DNA of 64,000 bases, taken from contig OX485805.1 in assembly GCA_950295325.1 (NCBI GenBank), positions 32,971,501 to 33,035,500 of the forward strand, read 5' to 3'. The notes beneath the pieces were generated by a model. That model saw only the letters and a program-made list of their open reading frames with translations, was not told the DNA's origin and did no database searches. The translations under genes and the position numbers were made by a program. Source of the stretch: Polytrichum commune (Eukaryota; Streptophyta; Polytrichopsida; Polytrichales; Polytrichaceae). Shown piece by piece: positions 11,872-23,668 of this stretch; position 1 is the stretch's first letter; every line of letters starts with the position of its first letter.

Positions 11872-13743
11872 GATGATTTTCACTCTCCCTACAAATTGCA
11901 TGCTCTTGCTAGTACTGTAGTTGGGAATTTATAAGCACATCATAAAGAATATCGAGCAACTATTGCATATCACAAGTCATTACAATATGTTAAGGTTACG
12001 CCTTACATGGCTAGTTCAATCCAAGGGTTTAATCACCTTTAATTGGACTTTACACACACATGAATTGATCAAATTTGATCATATATATATATATATGTGG
12101 TCATGCCATTATAGACATTGTTGCACAACCATAACATTAACATCTATTTTGAAACTTTCATTCATGGAACTTGATGACATGTTCATCACATGCAAAGTTT
12201 TAAATACAAGGCATATTTGTTTGAATGTGATAGATTATTCTTTACACGCCATCCAAGACTTGATAGGTACACATAAAGGACATGACCATTTTTTAAAGCA
12301 TGAAGTTTGCGCTTTCATTGAAGATCCCAAATGCACATTATATATGACCGCAAATTTATCATTGGCATTTTCCCTCACTAACATAATGATTTCTTCAAGT
12401 TACATGTGAAATGTCCAAATTGGTATGTGGGGTTGGAAGTGCTCACAACAGTTGGACATGCCTTAAGAAGTTTATATCAAGTTCAATTGATCAAGTGATG
12501 TTTGCTAACTCCTCAACTCTAATTATTGTTAGACATTCAAGGCGTTGCACACGTGACACTTTGCTTAATGGATTGATGGATGCATCAATCCATGTTGAAG
12601 TTTTTGTGTGCCTTAGTGTATGAAGCCAAATAGAATTTAATGACACACATCTTGTTTTCTTCATTTTTTTTTGCGACCCTCCATAGAGTAGACTTCCTTC
12701 CAATAAATCAAAGAAATGGAACTTAAAAAATGACAATGCTTAAATTCTAAGATAGTCAAATTCATCCACTTGTGCATGCATACTTTCACATACAAAGTTC
12801 CCAAAAGTTCATGGGCCAAAGATGCCAATGAAACCCGTATTTGCTCAAGGGCCGAGCCAGTAAATTCCCATAAGGTAAGCGGTCTTAAACGGACACACAT
12901 GCTCGAGGGATGTGAAACACGCAGCTGGTGCAAGATGATTGCCAAATCCAAATGATGCCCATAGCCATTTTCCTCATAATGTTTGGAGCTCATATGAATA
13001 TCTCATTCAATGTCAATGTGAAGATTTTTTTAAAACAATAAATGATCATAATTGTTTATAATGGTGAATAAATATTGAACACATAATCTAAGCTCCTATA
13101 AGCACATGTCTTTTGGGTGTGTTTGTTCTTAGATCCACACTTAACCACATAGCATTCGAATATTGGCGTTCAATTAAGAGGTGTAACCGAATAATGCCCA
13201 CTTCCCCTAGTATGGCTTGGACTTAAAACCCCCCATCACACACATTGCTCTCCATCCAAATGACATTTAAGTATATTTGGACAAACCACTTGTCCAAGAA
13301 TAATAAGGGATGTGCACTTGTGAGAGAGAAAAAAAGAAAAAGAAAAACCATTAAACAACAACACAACAACAAGTTCAAAATGTTTGTATTCCATCTTCAA
13401 CAACCACCGTATTTGTGTAAGTTTTGTGATCTAGAGTGTACATCATATTGGCGGTTGAAATTGTCCAAAATTCGTGCATCAATTCAAATATACTTCAATC
13501 CTAGTAATTCTATGTTCTTGTAATCATCAATCTAAGCACATGAGACGGAAACACTTATTCTTAGATTTCTCAAGATGTGTTGGGTGTTGTTGGTGATTAA
13601 AAGAGGAGTCTATCACACCTTGGGATGTGTCGTAGTTGCTTACCGAGCTCGACATTAAAATAATTATGTGTTGGAATAAATGTGCCTTGTGTGTTATTGC
13701 ATTGTTAGGGACCATACAAATTTCACGTGGAGATTACATATAT
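11872..13743. other. Intergenic, no gene recognised
   Basis: No supported gene. An open stretch on the plus strand (11921-12409) has no family resemblance and no start support. Segment 13264-13505 is a diverged copy of 9300-9545 and is shared in part with 55069-55110 and 55850-55985. An (AT)n run lies at 12080-12096. Confidence 0.45.
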
Positions 13744-14124
13744 CACTACAACAAAACACGTCTTTTATTCCAACACCCACTTCATTGTACATGTCTTTTA
13801 CTATTATAAACCGTGATTGGAGGAATTATAGAGATCCACCTTTGTTCATTTCATGTCCGAATTAACTTTGCGGAGTCATGGTAGTGAAGTGGGACAACAA
13901 TTCAGTTGGGAACGCACTTGTAAACGTGTTTGGGAACGTCTAATAGAACGTGCATGACTAAGGGTAGTGAAGTGGTCGATTTGAATTTGTCAAGTCAAAG
14001 TGTCATATGTTTCAGGGGTTTAGACTGAGTACTCACAAAAAATGACATTTTTTTTTTGAATTCATAATGAAATGTACATATTTATACACAATAACGCATT
14101 TCTACACATCCATCATATTCTAAT

Positions 14125-15085
14125 TTAATCTATTTGAGCATTTTCATCTTCTTCAATTCCAAATTCATCCTCATCTTCATAAGACGGTTCATGCTCATTT
14201 GTGTTCAAAGTTACAACCACTTCATCGCTGCTTAAAACTACAACCTCATCTAATATTGGATCAGTTGGTGTTGCATCATTCTCTAAAGATGCTAGTACCA
14301 ATCCACAATGCTCTTCAACGTTGCCTAGAGATAGGCATCCTATGTCCGGCATAGAGTCTTTGCTAGAAACAACTCTTGCTCCCCTTGGCTCTTTTTGTAG
14401 AACCACCTTTCATCCATAATTGTTCAAATCATCGCAAACAAAATTTGTTCAATATGAAGTGGAAATGCGAAAAATTCGGCTGAAAATGGTACCAATCTAT
14501 CAAAATTCACTAGGCTAAATCCATAATCATCTCGCTTCATAGTGACATTGTGCCCAACCATGTTTGTCATCACCCAATTACAATACAACACAACCAATTC
14601 ATATCGACCATAGTCCACGGCCAATATCTCCTCCATCCATCCCACATACTCCAAGTTTGCCGCCTTTGGGAGAAGGTGGCAGCCACGCTAGAGTCGACTG
14701 TTGTCAATGTCCCTTCTGCACTATGCACACGGATATGGTTTCCGAAAGCATACATGAATCGGTAAGATGTCGTTTGGCTAGAGGGTGGAAGGGACAAGAC
14801 CAACACATCTTCATCAATCTCTTCTCCCGCTGCTTTGGCATATGAAATCTTTGACTTGAACCAATTGTGGAAATGCTCATCTTGGAGATTTTCGGGATAA
14901 ACAATCATGCCATTTCGTTTTTTTCTTCGATATTCTTTACGATCCAATTTGCGTTGTGTCATACTTGCGGTGTGGCGCCTGTAGAATAACACAATTTTGT
15001 GGTGCCTTTCATGTTTATAAAGTATACAATCTCTAAGCATATATAAGTGACATGTATTGGTGATACATGAAGCTATTTTCATCAC
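14125..15085 (-). pseudogene. CACTA transposon protein remnant, DUF4216-like
   Basis: Two overlapping frames on the minus strand carry pieces of the C-terminal region of En/Spm-type proteins. Visible words are FHNWFKSK, then after a frameshift near 14650 GWMEEILAVDYGRYELVVLYCNW, KRDDYGFSLVNFDRL, a glutamate-rich VEQ-like box (HIEQILFA) and finally LQKEPRGARVV. These follow the order of DUF4216 proteins (nuclear, transposon-encoded, function not well known). Frameshifts and a stop between the last two blocks make it non-functional. The last 93 codons are acidic, as transposon tails often are. Confidence 0.75.
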
Positions 15086-15272
15086 AGACCAAATTCATTT
15101 CTAATTTGCATGACATAAAATATGGTTTCATTCTTTGGGTGTGAACACTATTTTCACAAATATCAAAACATTGTACATTAGTGATGAAGTAACTTATTCT
15201 CTCCACAACTCCAAGGAAGCCACATTATTCACCACAAATTCATGTATCCGATCGCGTATCATGGGTGTTAGT

Positions 15273-15685
15273 CTCGGGGAGTGCACTTAAAGTTAAGACT
15301 AGGAATCACGTGAGTGCGTATTTTTGACCCCCCTTATGTATGTACTAAAAATCATCTAAAAATTGTAAAAAAAAAATGAAGTTGTTAAACACAATCTAAA
15401 GTTCTTGTTGTATAAATTTTCAAAAAATAATCAATTGTAAATATTTTAAAACTACTTTTTGAAGCAAAAAATAACGCATTTTAGTTCAAACTTCTATCAT
15501 TTTTTTAATAATTTTTTTAAAAAATTCGTCTTGAAATTTATACCAAGTGATAAATATATACGTAATGATTTGACACTTAACAATTCTTAATTTAAATTTT
15601 ATTTTAAGGCCAAATATTGTAGGGGGTATGTCATTAAAACGCACTCACGTGTATTCCTAATCTTAACTTTAAGTGCACTCCCCGG
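15273..15685. mobile_element. MULE-type MITE nested in the CACTA element
   Basis: The two ends are about 50-bp inverted repeats: CGGGGAGTGCACTTAAAGTT, then AAGA(C/T)TAGGAAT and an (A)CACGTGAGTGCG block. The interior is AT-rich with no coding capacity. The 9-base word GGTGTTAGT sits directly outside both ends (15264-15272 and 15686-15694), a perfect 9-bp target duplication, which is typical of Mutator-like elements. Removing the element and one duplication rejoins the host transposon sequence. It is therefore younger than the CACTA copy it sits in. Confidence 0.88.
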
Positions 15686-15714
15686 GGTGTTAGTATCCTT
15701 GGTCGTCCAACACC

Positions 15715-16244
15715 TTACATTATTTCGTCGTTCATTGTAGGATCCTCTTTATCATCCCATACCCTACGACTTGTAATGGTATATGTTTGCATGTACTCCG
15801 TGCAAAAGCCAAGTGCTTCATTTATGACATATCCTTCGGCCATACTAGCTTCGGGTCTTGCGCGATTTCGAACATAGCCCTTCAATGTCTTCAAGTACCT
15901 TTTCATAGGATACATCCAATGGGCAAGTACGGGTCCACAAATATCTAATTCCTCAACCAAATGCACCAAAAATGCGTTATGACATCAAAAAATACCGGTG
16001 GGAATTATTTTTCAAGCATGCACAAGGTGATGGCCGTATCCTCTCTTAATTCATTCATTTCCAATGGATTGATGGTTTTAGCGTATAAGCGTGTAAATAT
16101 GCGGCTTAGTCTTATCATACATATACGCACATTTTTTCTCATGATTGTGTGTACACAAAGGGATAAAACTTGTTGCATAAGGACATGGTAATCGTGGGAT
16201 TTCAATCCCTTCAGGCTCTCATCCACGTGAATTCTTTTTCGCAA
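15715..16244 (-). pseudogene. CACTA transposon protein remnant, DUF4218-like
   Basis: Two minus-strand frames make up most of a DUF4218 region. The first (16244-16005) has LKGLKSHDYHVLMQQ, the second (15969-15715) has LDICGPVLAHWMYPMKRYLK, LKGYVRNRARPE and MAEGYVINEALGFCTEYM. These words and their order are diagnostic for En/Spm-like transposons. The frame breaks between 16005 and 15969, losing the ...LEKIFPPAFFD-type linker. The upstream TNP2 DDE transposase is absent. The 3' continuation is interrupted by the nested MITE. Confidence 0.85.
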
Positions 16245-16580
16245 TTGGCCAGTTGCCTATAAAAATGCCATTACATTATTTGGTCAAGTGATAGTGTAAG
16301 GTTGTGTACGACTACGTGAGTGTGAAGTGGATTTGTAGACCTATGTTGATTTTCAGACATTTACCCCTATGGAGTCAGTGCTTACCATTGTTAGTAGCGA
16401 TTTTTGAAACATCCTTAACATACTATTGTATAAATATGATTTGATTTTTGAACATCATAACCATGTTGGTATGACTGCATTTGGTAGATGACTGTATTAT
16501 GGATTACACTGTATCTCGTAAATGAAGAATATTACTTATCAGTGTGAAGTGACAAAAAAATATATGACTCCACACAATGA

Positions 16581-17230
16581 TCCTAGTATGATAAGTGGAA
16601 ATATATTGTGCATGCTATAAACATATGATTATGTTGAATCATCCTCATGTTACTCGTTAAAATAAACGCACTCATTTGCATGCAAAACATGGCACTTAGC
16701 AAAGTCATATGAACTTCACTACTAGTAATAAAGCCTAAAGACATATGACGACCACATGACCTCACAACGTAGGCAAAATACCAATGTTTGATGTCAAGAT
16801 TATTTTACATAGTAAAGTAGATATCACGACATCAAGTAAGAAATATATGTCATTTTCGTATTTATTCACTCTTACCAGTCACAGATGCTTACTACGTAGA
16901 GTTATTGCCTAGTATGACCAGTGAAAATATAATGTGCATGCCATAAACATATGACTATGTTAAGTGAACCCCATGTTACTCGTTATAGTAAACACACTCA
17001 TTTACATTCAAAACATGGCACTTGGCAAAGTCATATATACTTCACTATTAGTAATACATAATAAAGACATACGACAACCACATGACCTCACAACGTAGGC
17101 CAAAAACCACTAGTTAAACATTACTCCACTTAGTAAAGTAGATATCACGACATAAAATAAGAAGTATATGTCATTATCGTATTTATTTACTATTAGCAGT
17201 CACAGACGCTTACTACATAACGTTATTGAC
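16581..17230. repeat. Tandem duplication of about 325 bp inside the CACTA element
   Basis: Segment 16581-16906 is repeated with moderate divergence at 16910-17230. Shared landmarks, in order, are TGTGCATGC(T/C)ATAAACATATGA, CATGTTACTCGTTA, AAAACATGGCACTT, ACCACATGACCTCACAACGT, TAGTAAAGTAGATATCACGA and CAGTCACAGA(T/C)GCTTACTAC. No coding. It occupies the part where a full element would carry its transposase. Confidence 0.85.
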
Positions 17231-17713
17231 TTCCCACATTGCTGTCCGCGATTACATGAAACAGTAATGTGAGAAAATTAATTCAACTAATCTTCGTCAC
17301 GTGGAAACATATTTGTTTCCACCATGTTGTTAACGTTGACTAATAATTTGGAATGTATATATATGCATTACACATGATATGACTTTGTGTAGTGAAGTGC
17401 AAACACCATACATGACTGGTGTCAGTGCCACGAGTCCACTAGGCTTAGTTACATGGACGTGTGTCTGATCTTACCTATATTGACGAGACATAGTGAAGTA
17501 GGACATGACTTTATGAGGTAAAGTACGCGGAGTACCCCAAATTTCACTGCCATTGGGAACGTGTCCATTGGGAACGTCCTATCCGACATGACTACGAGAA
17601 TACTTTATTGCTTGTCTGAAGCGACTAGTCGTTTTCCACGGCAGTAAAGTCCTGGTTTTCTCACTTGTAGAAGTTGAAAAACCCAGTTGTAAAATACGTG
17701 TTTTGTTGTAGTG

Positions 17714-18537
17714 TTTACACTTAAAGTGTTGAAGCAAGTAACCCTCTAGAGAGAGAGAGACAATGCCAATTGTAGGTTGTCATGTATGAGAGACTTCATC
17801 CTTCATCGAAGATGCAAACTTAATGAAAACCGACATGGGTTAACAAATTATGGTGGAGCTACAACAAGGCCACGACAAGGCCTCTGATTCCCTCGCATCA
17901 AAGGGTTGGAGGTGCTCTTTTTGGGAATAAACCACTCCAATGTATTCCCAAAAAGATTAAGTGTCACTTATTATTTGGAGTTACACAATGCGATGTCTTT
18001 TCACTATTGAAGTATTTTTTTTACCAAGTGAAGATGGTAATGTTCTATAATGTGCAAACAACCAATTTCACCTTTGCCGACAACAATGAGATATAGTGCA
18101 TATTTCATGTATTTCTTTCATACAATATGACTAAAATTGATGCGAATGAACTCAATTTTCAATGTCTGTCCAAAATTGACCCTAGATCATCATGTTCAAA
18201 CCATGCTCAACCTAGGCAAAAATATGTAAATAAATTTATGAGTGAGAGTCACAAATAGGTAAAGACGAGTGTTGAAGTGGTGTTATATATATATATATAT
18301 AACACCATCGGGTATCTATAATGAGGATTTCACATTTTGTGACACTAATAGGATATAAAGTTTAAATGTGGACTTTTTGTTTTTTTTGTTTTTTTTGGTT
18401 TATGATACAATTCAAGTCTATATACCATCCAAAAATCTTCATATCTAGGTAAAATCACCCTAATATTGATATTGTTTAGAATGATGTTGACCCAAATAAT
18501 AACATGGATTGAAAAAAAGCACGTATCAATATTTGAC
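17714..18537. other. Intergenic, nothing recognised
   Basis: AT-rich DNA with a GAGAGAGAGA run near 17751 and an (AT)n run at 18282-18301. No gene or RNA signal. Confidence 0.5.
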
Positions 18538-18908
18538 TATACTAATTATTGTAGTTATTGTCACATGATATTTTATGTCATTGTGGTAACTTTTCTAATG
18601 ACACTTCCTATGAACAAGTTTACAAATATTGTCATCCGAATTACTTTTAGTTCATCCAAATGCTAATCATTGAAACAAAAGTCTGGTATATTGTGCATCT
18701 TAACATTTTTATAACAAAACATTATCATGGATGATTGAAATTTGGATGAAATAAACATATAGTAAGTGACAACACTTGCAACATCATAAATCTATAATGC
18801 TCAAATTTTATTTTATTTTTTAAATGTTAGGTTTATATTTAGTGTCAGTTTACAATTGGTAGTGAGCAAAACAAATAGAATTGGAGACACGAAATACAAT
18901 ATTTAGCG
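18538..18908. mobile_element. MITE-like repeat, family A, copy 3 (diverged)
   Basis: It follows copies 1 and 2 through the TGTCATTGTGGTAACTTTTC start, the GACACTTCCTATGAACAAG segment, GGATGATTGAAATTTGGATG and the TAGTGAGCAAAACAA...GGAGACACGAAATACAATATTTAGCG end. The 5' end is worn, so the start is approximate. Confidence 0.55.
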
Positions 18909-19089
18909 TAGTATTACAAATTTGACAACTCACTCTCTAGGACCGATATTGATATTGGTACTAGAGATAGAAAATTTGTGAGTGAATTTTGGAAATCTTT
19001 GTTCAAATTATCTCTCGCGGCAACCCAAAATTCACAAATATCTCTTTAAAAAACAACTCAACTACTCATGAAGTTGTCACAGTTGTCGT

Positions 19090-19431
19090 TGTAGGTTTAA
19101 ATCAAGCCACCTTAGTTAGTCTATCAATGACCACAAAAATGCTATAAAAGCCTTTTTGAGTCCTAGGACGATCCACAATGAAATCCTATAAATAGACTCC
19201 CACTTCCTATTAGGCATTGTCAATGGTTGCAACAACCTTGGATGTTTCACTTGCTTCATTTTGTTCATTTGACATAACAAACACCTCTCGACATAATTTT
19301 TCACATCTCTCTTCAATCCTGGCCAAAAAATAATATTTCTTTACTACTGCATATGTTTTCAGAAATCCCGGATGACCAAAAATAGAAATATTGTGACAAT
19401 CGTAAAGGATGTACTTTTTATGATCCCCCAT
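19090..19431 (-). pseudogene. Ty3/gypsy retrotransposon integrase fragment
   Basis: Minus-strand frames carry the N-terminal zinc-binding part of a gypsy integrase: H-N-x4-GHPG (two histidines), then after a frameshift NYVERCLLCQ with the CxxC pair, then LLQPLTMPNRKWESI. A further frameshift leads to DFIVDRPRTQKGFYSIFVVI and DRLTKVA, which carries the first aspartate of the integrase core, then a stop. No reverse transcriptase or LTR was recognised nearby, so this is an isolated, broken piece. Confidence 0.85.
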
Positions 19432-19795
19432 GTGAGGCCAAACCCCCCACCCTTAAGCGTCCGTAGTCCGAGTAGTGGGTTTGGGCTCACATTCCTCCGC
19501 GGTATTGGATTTGGACTTGGATGAGTCCATAGTGCAAGGTTCACCCTTCAAGTGGTCTTGGATTTAACTTTGGTCTTTGCTTCCTTTGTTTTGCCATCGC
19601 GAGAGTGCTCCACATTCTCCATTAAGTTGTGCACGTGGTTTATTTTTAAAGAGAGGATGCAAGTGTTAAAAAAAACACTATTCTCTATAGTCAATCTCAA
19701 ATACATTTACTTGTGAAAGCCACACATAACACTAACTAGCATAATGTAACTAACTACTTGTCTATGAGCTAATTAGGTAGGCTATCTACTAAGCT

Positions 19796-19992
19796 CCTTC
19801 ATGAACCCATCTCTTTACTTTCTAATTACATAAACCTAGCTCCTTCATAAACCCAGCTCCTTCATAAACCCAGCTTCTTAGCTTCTAACTAAACAAACCC
19901 AGCTCCTTCATAAACCCAGCTCCTTAGCTTCTAACTAAACAAACCCAGCTCCTTCATAAACCCAGCTCCTTCATGAACCCACAACTTTGTAG
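19796..19992. repeat. Tandem repeat (CCCAGCTCCTTCATAAA units)
   Basis: The word AACCCAGCTCCTTCATAAAC or a one-base variant is repeated about eight times. Some copies are separated by AGCTTCTAACTAAACAA, giving a higher-order unit of about 57 bases. No coding potential seen. Confidence 0.85.
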
Positions 19993-22900
19993 TTGTAATA
20001 CCCAACTACCTCACTAATTATTCAAGCCCTTAACTAATCTTCCTACCTAATTTCCCTAATTCTACTAACAACCCCTTTCTAATCACACAATTCTTCTCTA
20101 ATCCTAAAATCCTAAAATCCTAGAGAGGAGAGGGGGAGAGAGAATTTCCTAACTTCACTAAGACTAACTAATCCACACAAGTATATTTTTGCACTCATCA
20201 CAACATCAAGTGCTCAACTCTTAAACATGGAACTTGCAACCACGTGTATTCAAAACATGAACTTAAAGTACCACAAATTGGAATCATGAATTAACTTTAA
20301 AATCCTTCACGTCAACACTAATTCTACCAAGAGGTCAAGCCCTCTTCAAGGCTAACAAGCCTTGGCTCTCAAACTAAAAACTAAGCACACACATGTGCTC
20401 CAATATGGCTTCCCACACCCACACTTATAACTCGTGGGGTGCCTTGGAGCACAAAGGAAAGAGAGGATGAGTGAGGGAAGAATGAGGGATTATATAGTAA
20501 GCTTGAGGGGGTGAGCACCCTCAAGGCTCACGATAAGCCCTTGAGATTTCCTCCTACTTAGTAGGCGCCAATGCTATCTTCTAAGCCTTCCTCCCTCAAA
20601 TGATCAACAAGGATCCTAATTCGAACATTTAACTAGCCTTGGCTTTCTACCTACCACACTTTACCAAACTTGGGATGCTTCAACCCAAACTTAGTCTCCT
20701 TCGCTTTCCGCCGCCATAACTTTCTCCCCTTACTTTCCCAAATCGTCGCTCACCACTTAATTCAAACCACGATGCTTAACTCGTGATTTGATTGGTGCTT
20801 TGAGAATTTGCTTATCCTCCACCTTGCATTCTTCCTTGGGCCTTCCCCATTAAGTGGCCATGATGAGGTGGTCCACTTGTGCGCTCCATGTGATCCTCCA
20901 TTCATCCCAATTCGAATGCACTTGCCTCTTGAGTCACTTTGGTTGTTTCCATCCATTTGTACTAGCCTACTCACTAACTACTCAATCCAAGTTCTCCTTA
21001 CCTATCCTCATTCACTCAAATCCTTCCGAAGGTAAAAACACAATAACAACTCACATCCTAGCCTCTTACAACATGGTACTTCTAAGACTAACATTTCACT
21101 CTTTTTATATTTTTGTGAAGTAACATGCTACTTCAAAGTGCATCAACTAACGTTTCAAGGGTCTAAGACTAAATGTGGGCACCCTTTTGGGCTCACACCC
21201 CACCTCCGGAATACAAACTCTAGACTTATCATATAAAATTTCCGCATCCAAAACATAGGCAATTTTTTTATCAAGTTCCTCTTGAATTCTAAATTCTTTT
21301 GACAAACTCTCAAAAGGAATAGAGAAAAACGCATCATCCCTATAAAATCCCTTGATGTTATCAAGCATAGTATCTTTCACTAAAGATATTGCGTTTAGAA
21401 TTCGTCTACATTCACTTACATACCGGTCCAACATCGAGATGTCATAGGCCCAAAGTGTTGAGCATTTTCCATGCATGGATAAGTTTCAACTCGATATCAT
21501 GGCATCGACTTCCCACGGTCACTCATGGCAAATTTAAGTATGATGGGGTTTCCACATCCCATGCAAGGAATCAATGATGCACCATGAGGGGCAAAAGGAC
21601 GGTAGATTTCTAGACTTACGTTACCAACTCGGGAGCGCTCCTCCAACAACAACAATTTCTTGGACTTCATAATGAACCCTCCGACAACGGTCCTCCATAC
21701 CGGTCCATGCCCCTTTCCCCTCATGCATTCTCCCCCCCCCATCAATAGCACTCAATTATTCAACGGTAAAAACCAAAATGAAAGTCATTTCCAAAAGCTG
21801 CCGGTCACTCATAATTTCCAAGCGATGGCAATTCCCCGACTCAATGATATCCATGTCGACGATGTGCATGCATAGTGAGGCCATCATTCTTATTGTCGTG
21901 GTATTGCTTTCAATTGGTTGAATGCTTGTTGAGTGTCCATATAACTCATGACTTTTACTAGTTGCACATGGAAGGAAATTAATTGTTGAAATAATTTACC
22001 GACTTCTTTGTCAAATGCTCTAGAAGTTTTGCTTTGCTTGGAAACTAAGACAAATATGCTTTGTGAGTTCAAAGTGTGGGTCATAAATTAGTAACATTGT
22101 TTACTTCAATGAGCATGGTTGTGATTAGCGGTCGGAGTTAAGTTGGTAGTGCTACGATTCTTTGCAAGGGATGCAAAGTTCTACGAGTGAAAATGATTTC
22201 TCAATGTGCACTGGATAGTACAAAACAAATCTTGGTAGTAAGAAATTATATGCTATGTTAAGAATACACAACATTTATGTAACTCCAAGTGGTATATTTT
22301 TGGTGTAGCCTGGCTTTACGTATATGAATTGTGTGAATCAACCTGGATGGAGGGTTTGTTCTACTAGAACGAAAGAATTTTATTTGAAATTGCAATTCAC
22401 TATACATAATTATCGGTTTAGCGCGTTTTACAATTTGGAGTTTCTTTGGTTCTACATTCAATCCTTATAAATTGTACTATTGTTTTCATTATCTAGTGTG
22501 CATATCACCTATGTAAATTATATTTCGCTAAAAGAAACATGTGTCTTCAAATGATAACCTACATTAAACCAAAAACATAGTGTAGATGATTCCAATGTTT
22601 GGTGAAGTTTGTTGATACACAACTCCACAAAACAAATGTTAATAACCACGTTGTTCATGGTAAATCATGTGGGTGTGACTTACACTTTGATGCATTATAG
22701 TGTAGTCCACATCATACACCATCGTGCATTAAAATAGCATGAAGTCTATTATTTGAGGGAATCATGTTTGCATCTATCCACATTTGATTATTTTGTGTTA
22801 CACCAATTTTTTTGAAATATCTAATTATGAATGAAAAACATCAAACAATATCATTTATGGGGAATGATTTAAAAAAAAAGTATTGGTATCTATACAATTA

Positions 22901-23340
22901 CTCAAATATAGATATGTAAGATATGAAGGAAGAGGAGGCATATGATGGGCAACTATCACATTCAATTCTATTGGGAAGAGGGGGGGGGGGTGTAGCCCAA
23001 AGACGAAAGAAAACCACAAAGAAAGAAAAGTGGACCACATCAAAGTGAATTTTCACGTTTGTCTCTTACACAAGATTAATACAAGCACAAATGCATATGA
23101 GACACCAATATTGAGAACTTTTAAACTTTGTACATTACAAAAGCTTTAGAACTTAATCACGATATTGTGATTACTTGAACCATTCAACCATAGGAGAAAC
23201 AAAAGATCCTCTCTCCTCCACCGAGCTCCCTTTCATGCCAAAAGATTACTTTTACTTTCTATTTCTCATATAGTCTTTTATTCATAGCTCTACCTTTGGT
23301 TCTACTATAAATCTTCTATCTTTTGGCTCAATCACAATGC
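19993..23340. other. Intergenic, two unassigned open stretches
   Basis: Minus-strand open frames at 21147-21476 (starts MHGKCSTLWAYDISMLDRYV) and 21497-21751 are free of stops over 80-110 codons, but I recognise no domain in them. They may be worn retroelement coding sequence, since they lie 2 kb from a gypsy remnant. From about 23100 the text is a diverged copy of 9040-9290 and leads into array C2. A poly-G run lies at 22980-22990. Confidence 0.4.
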
Positions 23341-23668
23341 ATTAGTTGGAATTATCTAATTCCAACTTGATGCATTCGTATATTCTTCTAGTTGGAATTG
23401 TCCAATTCCAACTTGATCCAATCATCCATTCTTCTAATTTCAACTTGATGATTTATTCATCCAATCTTCTAGTTGGAACTATCTTATTCTAACTATAATT
23501 ATTCATTGAGCGTTGTCTAGCTCCAATAAATAACATTCATTTGCTAGGAGTTGTATAAGATCTTCCGAAGGGAGGGTCTTTAATCATGTGTTGTCTAACT
23601 CCCGTGCACAATTTCTTTATGGGTTGTCTAACCCAACTCTTTCTTTGGAGTTTTCTGACTCCAAACAC
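23341..23668. repeat. Hairpin array C2 (short inverted repeats around GTCT/ATCT loops)
   Basis: AGTTGGAATT-ATCT-AATTCCAACT (23344-23367) and AGTTGGAATT-GTCC-AATTCCAACT (23390-23413) are perfect 10-bp stems. GGGTT-GTCT-AACCC lies at 23621-23634 and TTTGGAGT-x6-ACTCCAAA near 23645. The arms differ between hairpins but pair within each. The flanks match those of C1 and C3, so the three arrays are copies of one repeat family. Confidence 0.8.

Larger units (their letters stand above)
13744..17713 (-). mobile_element. CACTA (En/Spm-like) DNA transposon, degenerate
   Basis: The ends are a perfect 18-bp inverted repeat, CACTACAACAAAACACGT at 13744 and its reverse complement ending at 17713. CACTA ends are the hallmark of this superfamily. 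Flanking triplets are TAT and TTT, so a 3-bp target duplication is at best imperfect. Inside, read on the minus strand, are remains of the CACTA-associated DUF4218 and DUF4216 regions. The TNP2 transposase core expected upstream of DUF4218 is missing, replaced by a non-coding stretch with a tandem duplication. Short TAGTGAAGTG / TAGTAAAGTA words recur near both ends, as TNPA-type binding motifs do in En/Spm. The 4-kb size fits a deletion derivative. Confidence 0.9.

Noticed and set aside
11921-12409. Plus-strand open frame of 162 codons
   Set aside because: No recognisable motif, AT-driven composition and no splice or start evidence.
21147-21751. Possible gene on the minus strand in two frames
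   Set aside because: Open for about 110 and 84 codons but with no recognised domain; most likely worn retroelement text. Mentioned only within the intergenic entry.
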